A stretch of DNA of 64,000 bases from Myxococcus stipitatus (lineage in GTDB: Bacteria > Myxococcota > Myxococcia > Myxococcales > Myxococcaceae). Shown in pieces: positions 9,249 to 17,154 of this stretch. The stretch is from positions 1-64,000 of the forward strand of contig NZ_CP102770.1 in assembly GCF_038561935.1 (NCBI RefSeq), read 5' to 3'. The position numbers were made by a program, and so were the translations under genes. Under the pieces are notes generated by a model, which was not told where the DNA came from, did not search any database, and saw only the letters and a list, made by a program, of their open reading frames with translations. How positions within the stretch are numbered: the first letter of the stretch is position 1; the number at the start of each line of letters is the position of its first letter.

Positions 9249-10985
9249 TCACCGTACTTCAGCCCCCGGAGCAGGCGCAGCCGGGGCGAGCGGCGGAGGC
9301 TCCACCACCACCTGCATGGAGAGCGCGGTGTGCTCGGCCTCCCAGCGCAGCCACAGCTTGGGCCGAGACGTCTTCGAGCGCGCGGGCTCCACCCTCAAGG
9401 ACAGCCAGTTGCGCTCGCGCAGGTAGCGGCCCTTGCCCACCGGGAGCATCTCCGTCTGCATGTACGACGGCAGGTCATCCACCGCGTCCTCCGCCAGCAT
9501 CCGCATGCCCATGAACTGGAGCATGTCCGGCGGCGGGTGGACGATGCCGGAGGACGTCACCTGTTCAATCGCCGCCTCCGCGAGCCCCGCGGGGATGTGC
9601 TCCGGATTGCGCGAGCGGATGAGGCCTCGCGCGCCCACGTGCACGTCCCCGGAGACGATTGTCACCGCGCAACACGACGCCTTCGCCAGCTGGAGCAGGT
9701 CCACCATCAACCGGATGCGCTCGCCTCGATGCACCAGGGACTCCCACTGGTCCATCATGTCGTCGTGCATCTCCGTGTCCCCGCTCATCGACTCCACCGC
9801 GGAGCCGAAGCGCAGGTGCACCAGCGGGATGGAGGACAGCACCACGACATGCCGAGGCTTCAGGCCCGCGTCCTTCGCGTGCGCCAGCCGCCACGCGTCC
9901 AGCGTCGCCCACTGCCCCGGGCCCATCACCTCGTGCGCCATCCTCCCGTTGGTCTGCTTGCGGTACGTGCGCCCGCTGCGCAGGTCCAACGCCACCACGT
10001 CCACGTCGCACTCATCGCCGATGAAGCGACGCGTCTGGAGGTAGTGCATGTCACAGGGCTTGCGCCGGGTCGGCACGTCTCCGCCTCTCAGCGCGCCCAG
10101 CTGGAAGGCCTCGAAGGCGAGCGCGGCGGCGCTGTAGAGGGACTCGAACCACTCGCAGGACTGCAGGCCCTCGTGCGAGCCCCAGCCGTCGAAGATGTCG
10201 TGGTCATCCCAGGTGAAGAGGCCCGGCACTCGCGCCAGCATGGGCGCGATTCCCACCGAGCCGCTCCAGCGCTCGCAGTACAGCTCCACGTAGCGCGCCA
10301 GCATCGTCTCGTGGAAGCCCTTGGGCGGACCGAAGTCGCGGTTGAGCTTCTGCTCCAGCTCCCGCTTGCGGAACTCCACCATCGGCTCATGGTCCAGGAG
10401 CGAGTCCGCGTACACCTGGTCTCCGCCCCCCATCAGCAGCTCGAAGCCTCCCTCCCGGGGCTCCTCGTGCTGGGCGAGCATGTCCATCCAGCAGCCGAAG
10501 GGCCGCTTCATCCGCATCACCGCGCCCCACGTCCTCGCGTCGCTGGCGCCGTTGCAGGAGAAGAAGGCCGCGCGGGGCAGGGCCCCCTTCGCGGGCACCA
10601 CCACCGTCCTCACGTCCTCCGTGCCCCACGGTCTCACCGTGTCCGTCTGCCCGGAATAGTCCACCTCCTCCAGCGCGGGGCCTCCCTCCACGGGCTCGAA
10701 GCGGTACGTCACCCGGACATGGGTGTCCGCGCGGGGCAGCGTCACCTCCCACCGCCACAGCACCCCGGCCACCCGACTCTTCAGGCCGGAGAAGTCCGCC
10801 ACCCGCGTCACCCGCGGGGACACCACGTCCGGGAGCTCCTGGCCCTCCAGCGTGCGGAAGCGCAGCCTCAGCGGGGGCGGGTGCGCCGGGTCCAGGTCAC
10901 CCAGGTACAGGTTCACGAAGAAGGACCACGTGTCCTTCGACAGCTGGTCCTTCGCGTACAGCATGGGCCCCAGGAGCTTCTTCAT
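9249..10985 (-). CDS. PhoD-like metallophosphatase
   Basis: Protein of about 578 aa related to PhoD-type alkaline phosphatases/phosphodiesterases. Metal-binding motifs appear in order: FFSCNGASD near 150, the MLARVPGLFTWDDHDIFDGW block near 250 and SGDVHVGARG near 450, matching the PhoD core. No signal peptide is evident, so it is probably cytoplasmic, unlike classical PhoD. The frame extends upstream, but ATG at 10985 is preceded directly by a purine-rich GGGGGGAAG site, so I place the start there. It is followed at 3 bases by the TPR gene. Substrate unknown. Confidence 0.8.
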   Translation of the reverse strand: MKKLLGPMLYAKDQLSKDTWSFFVNLYLGDLDPAHPPPLRLRFRTLEGQELPDVVSPRVTRVADFSGLKSRVAGVLWRWEVTLPRADTHVRVTYRFEPVEGGPALEEVDYSGQTDTVRPWGTEDVRTVVVPAKGALPRAAFFSCNGASDARTWGAVMRMKRPFGCWMDMLAQHEEPREGGFELLMGGGDQVYADSLLDHEPMVEFRKRELEQKLNRDFGPPKGFHETMLARYVELYCERWSGSVGIAPMLARVPGLFTWDDHDIFDGWGSHEGLQSCEWFESLYSAAALAFEAFQLGALRGGDVPTRRKPCDMHYLQTRRFIGDECDVDVVALDLRSGRTYRKQTNGRMAHEVMGPGQWATLDAWRLAHAKDAGLKPRHVVVLSSIPLVHLRFGSAVESMSGDTEMHDDMMDQWESLVHRGERIRLMVDLLQLAKASCCAVTIVSGDVHVGARGLIRSRNPEHIPAGLAEAAIEQVTSSGIVHPPPDMLQFMGMRMLAEDAVDDLPSYMQTEMLPVGKGRYLRERNWLSLRVEPARSKTSRPKLWLRWEAEHTALSMQVVVEPPPLAPAAPAPGAEVR

Positions 10986-11137
10986 CTTCCCCCCAAGTCG
11001 TTCGAGGACCGTGAGTCCAGGATTCACGGACTCTAGTCCGGAACGTGAGGGCAGGAGAGGGGGGAGCCATGCGGGGAGTGCGAGCCACATCCCCAAGTTA
11101 CCCACAGGACCTGCCGGGTAGACCTCTGGGGTCGGTC

Positions 11138-12382
11138 TCAGCCCTGGGAGGTCTGAGGTCCTGTGAAGCTGCGCGGGCTGAGCAGGCGCAGCGTCAGCAC
11201 CAGGGCGAGGAACAGGACGCTGGCGCTGATGGTGACGAAGCGCACCCCCACCCGGTCCGCGAGCGCCCCCAGGGCCCAGACCCCCGCCGCATACCCTCCG
11301 CCCAGCACCATGCTGTAGAGGCTGCTCACGCGCGCCTGGAGCTCGCGGGGGACTCGGGACGTCGCGAAGGCGTGCAGGCCGCTCATCAGCATCAGGTAGT
11401 TGGCGCCGAGCACGAAGATGCCGGCGGCGGCCACCGTCAGCGTCGGGGACAGCCAGTAGAGGGCGGACACCACGCCGATGGACGTCGCCGCCAGGCCCAA
11501 CAGCCTGCGGTGGCCCAGCGCATCCGCCAGGGTGCCCACCACCACGGCCGCCGTCACCGCGCCCGCGCCCTGGCAGGCGACGAGCAGCGACGTCGCGGCG
11601 GCGCCCTGGCCGAAGACGTTGATGGCGAAGACGGGGACCAGGCCGATGAACGGGGCCACCAGCGCGGCGACGAACAGCGTGCCCCAGAGCACCAGCCAGA
11701 TGTCCTCGTCACCTCGGGCCACGGAGATGCCGCGGGTGATGCCCGCCCACAGGGTCTCCTTCTTCGCCTCCGGGTCGCGCGCGGGCAGGCGCACGCGGGA
11801 CAGGGCCACGAGCACCGCGACGAAGGACAGCGTGTTGACGAACAGCGCCCACGGCGCGCCGCCCATCTGGAGCACCAGCGCCGCGAGCAGCGGCCCCACG
11901 ATGCGCCCCAGGTTGAACTGCGCCGAGTTGAGGCTCATGGCGCTGTGCAGGTCACGGGGCGGGACGAGCTCCGCGAGCATCGCGGAGAAGGCCGGGTTGG
12001 TGAGGGTGCTCGCGCAGCCGTTGAGCAGCGAGACGACCCCGACGATGGGCACGCTGAGCGTTCCGGTGAAGGCCAGCACCGTCAGCACCGCGGCGAGCAC
12101 CAACTGCACGGTGATGCCCACCGCGACGTAGGCCCGCCGGTCGAACCGGTCCGCGAGTGCGCCCCCCAGCGGGGACAACACCACCGAGGGCAGGAAGGAG
12201 AGGGCGACGATGCCACCCGTCCACTCGGCGCGTCCCGTCTCCTGCGTGACGTAGACGCCCATCGACACCGTCTCCATCCAGGTGCCGATGTTCGAGATGA
12301 GCGCGCCCAGCCAGACCGCGAGATAGCCGGGGTGCTCGAAGGCGCGAAGCGAGGAGAGCTGAGGCAGTCGAAGGGCGCGCAC
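11138..12382 (-). CDS. MFS transporter (enterobactin-exporter-like)
   Basis: Inner-membrane protein of 414 aa with 12 hydrophobic segments. It resembles MFS_3/EntS-type efflux carriers: the start FEHPGYLAVWLGALISNIGT and loops such as PLGGALADRFDRRAYV (the family loop 2-3 motif GxLADRxxRR) are characteristic. The first domain ends near 200 and a cytoplasmic loop follows (about 205-225). The substrate cannot be told. The start is GTG at 12382, preceded by GAGGG. It is transcribed toward the PhoD-like gene but separated from it by about 150 bases. Confidence 0.88.
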   Translation of the reverse strand: MRALRLPQLSSLRAFEHPGYLAVWLGALISNIGTWMETVSMGVYVTQETGRAEWTGGIVALSFLPSVVLSPLGGALADRFDRRAYVAVGITVQLVLAAVLTVLAFTGTLSVPIVGVVSLLNGCASTLTNPAFSAMLAELVPPRDLHSAMSLNSAQFNLGRIVGPLLAALVLQMGGAPWALFVNTLSFVAVLVALSRVRLPARDPEAKKETLWAGITRGISVARGDEDIWLVLWGTLFVAALVAPFIGLVPVFAINVFGQGAAATSLLVACQGAGAVTAAVVVGTLADALGHRRLLGLAATSIGVVSALYWLSPTLTVAAAGIFVLGANYLMLMSGLHAFATSRVPRELQARVSSLYSMVLGGGYAAGVWALGALADRVGVRFVTISASVLFLALVLTLRLLSPRSFTGPQTSQG

Positions 12383-12661
12383 GGACCCTCACTTGTAACG
12401 CGGAGGCTGACACCGCGCTCTCCAGCATCGCGTCATGCTTGGTGCCGCAATCACGCCCGGCGCGGTGGGACCAACAGCCGCGCTTCAACGTGCACGAGGT
12501 GACGAAGGCGGGGAGGCCCGATGTGCTCGCGACGTGTTCGTTCGTGGAACCCGCGGCGGCTTCGTGCGCCTTGATTCGCTGCATTTCACGGAAGTCCCGT
12601 GAGGACTTGCGTGGGCGAGGGTGCGCGCCTGTCGGGACACCAGGGCTGGGGTGATGACTCG
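12383..12661. other. Intergenic gap before CapA-like gene end
   Basis: About 280 bases between the MFS start and the CapA-like stop, both on the minus strand. It should hold the MFS promoter. A 6-bp hairpin TCACGG/CCGTGA with a 5-base loop is visible near 12585-12601 and could terminate the CapA-like transcript. No convincing gene is present. Confidence 0.4.
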
Positions 12662-14386
12662 CTAACGGCGGGGGCGGAAGCGGGCGGAGACGGGGCCTCG
12701 GCCCGCGGGGCGGATGGTGCCGTCCTCGAGGATTCGGGCTCCGGAGTCGGGGAAGTCGGTGGCGGTGAGGTCCCTCAGGAGCTTGAGGACGGCGCCGCGC
12801 TCGTCGGGGATGGCGATGCCCTGGTCCACCTGCTTCGTGGGGAGGACCCGGCCGGTGGTGAAGCGGCCTTCGCGGTCCAGCTCCACCTCCAGCACCATGC
12901 CCAGGCCTTGTGGACCTTGGAGGTTGAAGCGGCCGTAGGTGGCGAAGTTGCCGAGCGAGTACGCGATGAGGCGGCCCTTGTAGAACTCCATGCCGCGCAC
13001 GACGTGCGGGCCGTGGCCGATGACGACGTGGGCGCCCGCGTCCACCACCGCGTGGGTGAAGTGGCGCAGGTCGCCTCGGTCCTCGCCGTGGAACAGCTCG
13101 CGGCCCTTGGGGACGTGGAGGGCCTTGCCGCCCTCGGCGCCGCCGTGGAAGGAGACGATGACGATGTCGTGCTCGGCCGCCGCGGCGCGCACCAGCGCGG
13201 TGGCGGTGGCGGTGTTGTTGAGGTGGTTGCAGGAGGCCGACGTGTGGAAGGCGACCATGCCGATGCGCAGCCCGTTGCGCTCCACGGTGGCCACGGAGCC
13301 CGGCGGGCCGCTCCACGCGATGCCGAGCGCGTCGAGCGTGGCCTCCGTCTCGCGACGGCACAGCTCGCCGAAGTCTCCCGAGTGGTTGTTCGCGGTGGAG
13401 GCCAGGTCCACGCCCGCGTCCTTGAAGAACTGGCCGTAGGCGGTGGGGGAGCGGAACGCATAGCAGTTGCGCGACGAGCGGCACTTGGTGGTCTTGCCGT
13501 TGTCGCAGAGCGGGCCCTCGACGTTGGCGAAGGTGAGGTCGGCGTCCTCCATCAACGCGCGAACACCTGCAATCACGCTACCGCCGCCCTCCGGTGGCAG
13601 GTTCCCTTCGGGCACGGTGGTGCCGAGCATCATGTCGCCCACGGCGCGGATGCGGACCTTCGCGTCGGCGGGAGGGGGCGGGCGGCTCTGGGCTTGGGGT
13701 CCCTGGGCGAGCTTGGACTGGAGCGCGGCCTGGCCCTGGGCCTGGGCAAGCGCGGTCTCGAGGTCCGGGTGCTCGGGGGCGAGCTTTTGGACCTCGGTCC
13801 ACTGGGTGAGGGCGTCGGTCCAGCGGCCCTCGACGGAGTAGGCCCAGCCGAGCTCCCAGCGGCAGTCGACGCGGGAGGGGAGGGCGGTGACGCAGGTGGA
13901 GAGCTCGGTGATGGCGGTGGCGGTGTCCTTGGCCTTGAGGGCCTCGAGGCCGCGCTGGAAGTGGGACTCGGCGCCGAGGGTGAAGGCCGCGGCGCGAAGG
14001 GCCCCGGCTCCGGCGAGGGAGGCCGCGCTCGCGGGGTCCTTGAGGTCGACAGGGGCCACAGGGGGCTCGACAGGAGCCAGCGGGCTCGCATCGGGGGCGG
14101 CGGTGCGGGGGTCGCCTCCGTTCGCGGGGGAGGACTCGCTTCCCGGGGTCGATTGGGCGGACGCCACATCCGCGAGCGCGCCTCCGGCCAGTGCGGCTCC
14201 GTCACCCGCGCGCTTCGCGGCGGTGATGGCGGAGTCCTCGCCCTTCAGCGCGGAGCGCACGGATTCTGAGCCGGCCGAGGACAACAGCTCGGCGCTCTCC
14301 GCGAGCGGCGCTGTGGAGGACTTGTGGGCAGGAGAAGCACCCGGCGAGGTGGCGAGCGCCAGCAGAACAAAGGCGGACGGAAGCAT
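12662..14386 (-). CDS. CapA-family protein with TPR-like N-terminal region
   Basis: Protein of 574 aa in the CapA/PGA_cap family, calcineurin-like hydrolases named for poly-gamma-glutamate capsule export. A signal peptide (MLPSAFVLLALATSPGASPA) is followed by an Ala/Ser/Pro-rich region (about 25-125), two TPR-like units (about 138-215), and the CapA domain from about 245 to the end. That domain has AVGDMMLGTTV, FANVEGPLCDNG, ASTANNHSGDFG, VSFHGGAEG and VIGHGPHVVRG, the metal and phosphate-binding segments. The extra TPR section is unusual and suggests a complex. The protein is probably periplasmic. Confidence 0.85.
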   Translation of the reverse strand: MLPSAFVLLALATSPGASPAHKSSTAPLAESAELLSSAGSESVRSALKGEDSAITAAKRAGDGAALAGGALADVASAQSTPGSESSPANGGDPRTAAPDASPLAPVEPPVAPVDLKDPASAASLAGAGALRAAAFTLGAESHFQRGLEALKAKDTATAITELSTCVTALPSRVDCRWELGWAYSVEGRWTDALTQWTEVQKLAPEHPDLETALAQAQGQAALQSKLAQGPQAQSRPPPPADAKVRIRAVGDMMLGTTVPEGNLPPEGGGSVIAGVRALMEDADLTFANVEGPLCDNGKTTKCRSSRNCYAFRSPTAYGQFFKDAGVDLASTANNHSGDFGELCRRETEATLDALGIAWSGPPGSVATVERNGLRIGMVAFHTSASCNHLNNTATATALVRAAAAEHDIVIVSFHGGAEGGKALHVPKGRELFHGEDRGDLRHFTHAVVDAGAHVVIGHGPHVVRGMEFYKGRLIAYSLGNFATYGRFNLQGPQGLGMVLEVELDREGRFTTGRVLPTKQVDQGIAIPDERGAVLKLLRDLTATDFPDSGARILEDGTIRPAGRGPVSARFRPRR

Positions 14387-14619
14387 GTGCCGCGCATCTT
14401 ACGAGGCTCCGGGCCGTCCGGGGACAGCCCTCACGTGCTCGACCCATGTCCGGGCAGGGGACGAAGCGCCCCGTCTGAAACGAGGTCGCTCTGCCCCCGC
14501 ACCCCACCCGGGGGCCAGGCACTGACGGGACAGCAACAGCTGTCGCTCCTGCTCTCCCTCCGCGCCCCGACAGGGACCCGCGGTAGGATCCACCGGAGTG
14601 GCTCGGTCCTCGCGAGGGC

Positions 14620-15126
14620 CTATCCCAGAAGGTCGAGCGTCCGTGAGGCTCGCCGCTGACGGGGCAGCCATCGCAGGCGCCTCCGCTCCCGGCGTCGTGC
14701 CCACTCACCCAGGGCCTCGCTCACGGACAGGCGCCCGGGCCCACGGACGAGCAGCCCCAGGGCGATGGCACTCAACGCGAGGTTGAACTCATAGCCGCCC
14801 TTCGTGACGTCGAAGCCCTTCGAGCCGTGCACCTTGGCGATGGCCACCGCTTGCGTGACGAGCACCGCCAGCGCCGCGGGCCGCGTGGCGAACCCCAGAA
14901 TCGCACTCACCCCCGCGAGCAGCTCCGTCACCCCCGTGGCCAACACGAAGGGCCGCGCGGGCCGGATGCCCAGCTGCTCGAAGAAGCCCACATGCGTCTC
15001 GGTGCCTTCCTTCCGGAGCTTCGCGAGCCCATGCACCACCATCGTCGAGCCCAACGACAGACGCGGCGGAAGCAGGGCCGCCGCCTTCAGGATGTCGGGT
15101 TGCTCGGACAGCATCATCGCGCTCAT
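14620..15126 (-). CDS. DoxX family membrane protein
   Basis: Protein of 168 aa with four hydrophobic helices, matching DoxX/DoxD-like membrane proteins. Family features are LSLGSTMVVHGLAKL in helix 1, EQLGIRPARP in the loop, and ATGVTELLAGVSAILGF in helix 2. The ATG at 15126 is preceded by AGGAGG with 7 bases spacing. The C-terminal tail is Arg-rich. DoxX proteins are linked to redox or oxidative-stress functions in other bacteria, but the exact role here is unknown. It is divergent from the secreted repeat protein. Confidence 0.85.
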   Translation of the reverse strand: MSAMMLSEQPDILKAAALLPPRLSLGSTMVVHGLAKLRKEGTETHVGFFEQLGIRPARPFVLATGVTELLAGVSAILGFATRPAALAVLVTQAVAIAKVHGSKGFDVTKGGYEFNLALSAIALGLLVRGPGRLSVSEALGEWARRRERRRLRWLPRQRRASRTLDLLG

Positions 15127-15306
15127 GTCCTGTCCTCCTGGGGGCTTGCGAGAAGCCCCTTCGGGAAACCCGAGTACGTTGGGAACGACCCGCGCCCGTG
15201 GCCCAGGAGCCCCCACCTCCTCCCATGGAGGACAGGCAGCCCCAGGAGCGCTCCATCCTCCGCGCGGCTCGACCTGGCGCACGAGCGGCGCCAGACTGGC
15301 GCGTCC

Positions 15307-16269
15307 ATGCTCTCTCGCGGCCTGCTCCTGTCCCTGGCCTTGTCGCTGTCCGCCCCGGCGCTCGCCGAAGTCGACGAGGGCGTCACCGTGAGCGTGCACT
15401 GCATGGACCCGTGCGCCGTGGTCCTCGACGGCAAGCCGGGCCGCGCCGTGAACGAATCCCTCTGGGAGTTCCCCGGCATCGCCCCCGGTGCTCACCGCGT
15501 CGAGGCCGTGGACCCGAAGGGCCAGCCCCTGGTGAGCGGCCTCGCCGAGATTCCAGACACGGCGCAGGCCAACGTCTACCTCATCAGCAACGAGCGCATC
15601 GTCACGCGCAAGGGCGGCCCCCCAGAGCCCGGCACACCTGAGTGGGAGCGGGAAGTCGCTCGCATCACCTCGGGCACTCCGCCCTCCACCCATCCCCCTC
15701 CACCCCAGATGCCCCCCGAGAAGAGCACCGTCATCGTGCGCTGCCAGGACGACTGCTCGGTGGTGCTCGACGGGCGACGCGGGCTGCGCCGGGACGCACT
15801 GACGTGGGAGTTCCGGAACGTGGAGCCCGGGAAGCATCGCATCGAGGGCATCGGCGAGCTCCTCCTGCGCAGGCTCTTCCTCGTCTACGTCGACGTGCCC
15901 TCGGGCATGGAGCTCACCTACCAGGGTGAATCCAAGAACCTGCTCCGGCTCACAAAGCAGCAGCTGCTCACCTCGGTGGAGGCCGCACGCGCGAAGGCGG
16001 GCCTCACGGAGTCCTCCCGCCTCCACGTCCGCTGCCCCAAGTCCTGCACGGTGCGACTGGATGGCGCGCGCAAGGGCGAGAAGGGAGGCTCCGGAGTCGT
16101 CATCCAGGACGTGCCCTTCGGACAGCACACCCTGGAGGCGTCCTTCTCGCTCAGCGACCGGAACCGGCGCCTGTCACTGAACGTGCCGCCCCGAAGCGAG
16201 GTGTTCATCACCGCGTCCGCGGACCAGGGCATCGTCGTGACCAACACCCGGCCCATCGGCTTCGAGTAG
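15307..16269 (+). CDS. Secreted protein with three internal repeats (PEGA-like)
   Basis: Exported protein of 320 aa. A signal peptide (MLSRGLLLSLALSLSAPALA) is followed by three copies of a beta-rich unit of about 45 residues, starting near 25, 140 and 240. Each has the form V.V.C...C.V.LDG, then G....WEF..V.PG.H..E, for example VSVHCMDPCAVVLDG, VIVRCQDDCSVVLDG and LHVRCPKSCTVRLDG. Each carries a paired Cys, likely an intra-unit disulfide, and the LDG...PG.H pattern recalls PEGA domains. Surface or periplasmic binding is likely; function unknown. It ends 5 bases from the convergent methyltransferase gene. Confidence 0.8.
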   Translation: MLSRGLLLSLALSLSAPALAEVDEGVTVSVHCMDPCAVVLDGKPGRAVNESLWEFPGIAPGAHRVEAVDPKGQPLVSGLAEIPDTAQANVYLISNERIVTRKGGPPEPGTPEWEREVARITSGTPPSTHPPPPQMPPEKSTVIVRCQDDCSVVLDGRRGLRRDALTWEFRNVEPGKHRIEGIGELLLRRLFLVYVDVPSGMELTYQGESKNLLRLTKQQLLTSVEAARAKAGLTESSRLHVRCPKSCTVRLDGARKGEKGGSGVVIQDVPFGQHTLEASFSLSDRNRRLSLNVPPRSEVFITASADQGIVVTNTRPIGFE

Positions 16270-16274
16270 CCGCG

Positions 16275-17135
16275 TCAGTCGCCCTGCTCCGCGAGGGGCG
16301 CGTCCATGAGCGCGGCCACCTCCGCGGAGTACCCTCCAGGCCCCGAGCCATGGACCACGAGCGGCGGACGCACCGAGAGCCCTCGGTCCTTGTCGCGCAC
16401 CGCCTGCACGAGAAACCGTGTCGCGGGAGCATCCACCCGCGAGTGCACGAAGCGCAGCACCCGCGGATGCAGCTTCGCCTGGCCCAGGAGGCCCAGGACC
16501 TCCGCGACTCGGGCCGCCGGGTACACCAGGCTCACCGTGCCACCCGGGGCCAAGGCATACCGCGCCGCCAGGATGACGGCCTGGGCATCACAGGCCACCT
16601 CCGACTTGGAGATGGCGCGCTCGTCATCCGGACTGCGCACCCCCGCGTCGGCGAGACGGAAGGGGGGATTCGAGACGACGTGCGAATACGCTCCCCCCGC
16701 GACGAGCTCGCGGATGCGGCACAAGTCTCCGAGCACCGGCCGCACCTGGGACTCACAGGTGTTGAGCGCCACGGCGCGAACGAGCCGCGCATGCACGGCG
16801 GGCTGAAGCTCCACCGCGTCCACCGGCCCCAGGCCGAACTGCTTCACGAGCAGGAACGACACCACGCCGCTGCCCGCGCCCAGCTCCAGCACGGTACCAC
16901 CGTGGCCCAGCGACTCCGAGGCCGCGAAGTGCGCGAGCAGCACGGCATCCAACGTGAAACGGTAGCCGTTGCGGCGCTGGAGCACCCGGACACCCGAGGT
17001 GCCAATCGAGTCGAGTGTCTCGTCCGGACCGGGCTGAAGGAGGGAGTCGGGCACGTGAGAATCCAGGGCCCGCTTTTCCTCCTGGAGACGGAACGCGGGC
17101 AACCCCTTTTCGCCCGCACGTCCCCTTCTCGTCAC
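16275..17135 (-). CDS. N6-adenine methyltransferase, TrmN6-like
   Basis: SAM-dependent methyltransferase of about 286 aa, related to the tRNA1(Val) adenine-37 N6-methyltransferase group. Class I features are the SAM-binding GGTVLELGAGSGVVSFLL and the catalytic NPPFRLAD motif (N-P-P-F), which marks N6-adenine or similar amino methylation. The N-terminal YRFTLDAVLLAHFA segment is also typical of the family. The reading frame opens at 17186, inside the upstream gene, so I chose GTG at 17135, preceded by GGGAG; GTG 17054 is another candidate. The exact RNA target is inferred only. Confidence 0.75.
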   Translation of the reverse strand: MTRRGRAGEKGLPAFRLQEEKRALDSHVPDSLLQPGPDETLDSIGTSGVRVLQRRNGYRFTLDAVLLAHFAASESLGHGGTVLELGAGSGVVSFLLVKQFGLGPVDAVELQPAVHARLVRAVALNTCESQVRPVLGDLCRIRELVAGGAYSHVVSNPPFRLADAGVRSPDDERAISKSEVACDAQAVILAARYALAPGGTVSLVYPAARVAEVLGLLGQAKLHPRVLRFVHSRVDAPATRFLVQAVRDKDRGLSVRPPLVVHGSGPGGYSAEVAALMDAPLAEQGD

Positions 17136-17154
17136 GCGCTCCCACGCGCGGCCG

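Noticed and set aside
8883..11036. Plus-strand open frame of 717 codons opposite the PhoD-like gene
   Set aside because: The minus strand shows PhoD motifs and a ribosome binding site; the plus frame is His/Arg/Gln-rich with no motif.
11098..11106. DnaA-box-like TTACCCACA
   Set aside because: Single isolated one-mismatch copy upstream of the PhoD-like gene; expected by chance in a 64-kb window.
12439..12654. Plus-strand open frame of 71 codons in the MFS/CapA gap
   Set aside because: Lacks a ribosome binding site and any recognisable sequence; low-complexity content.
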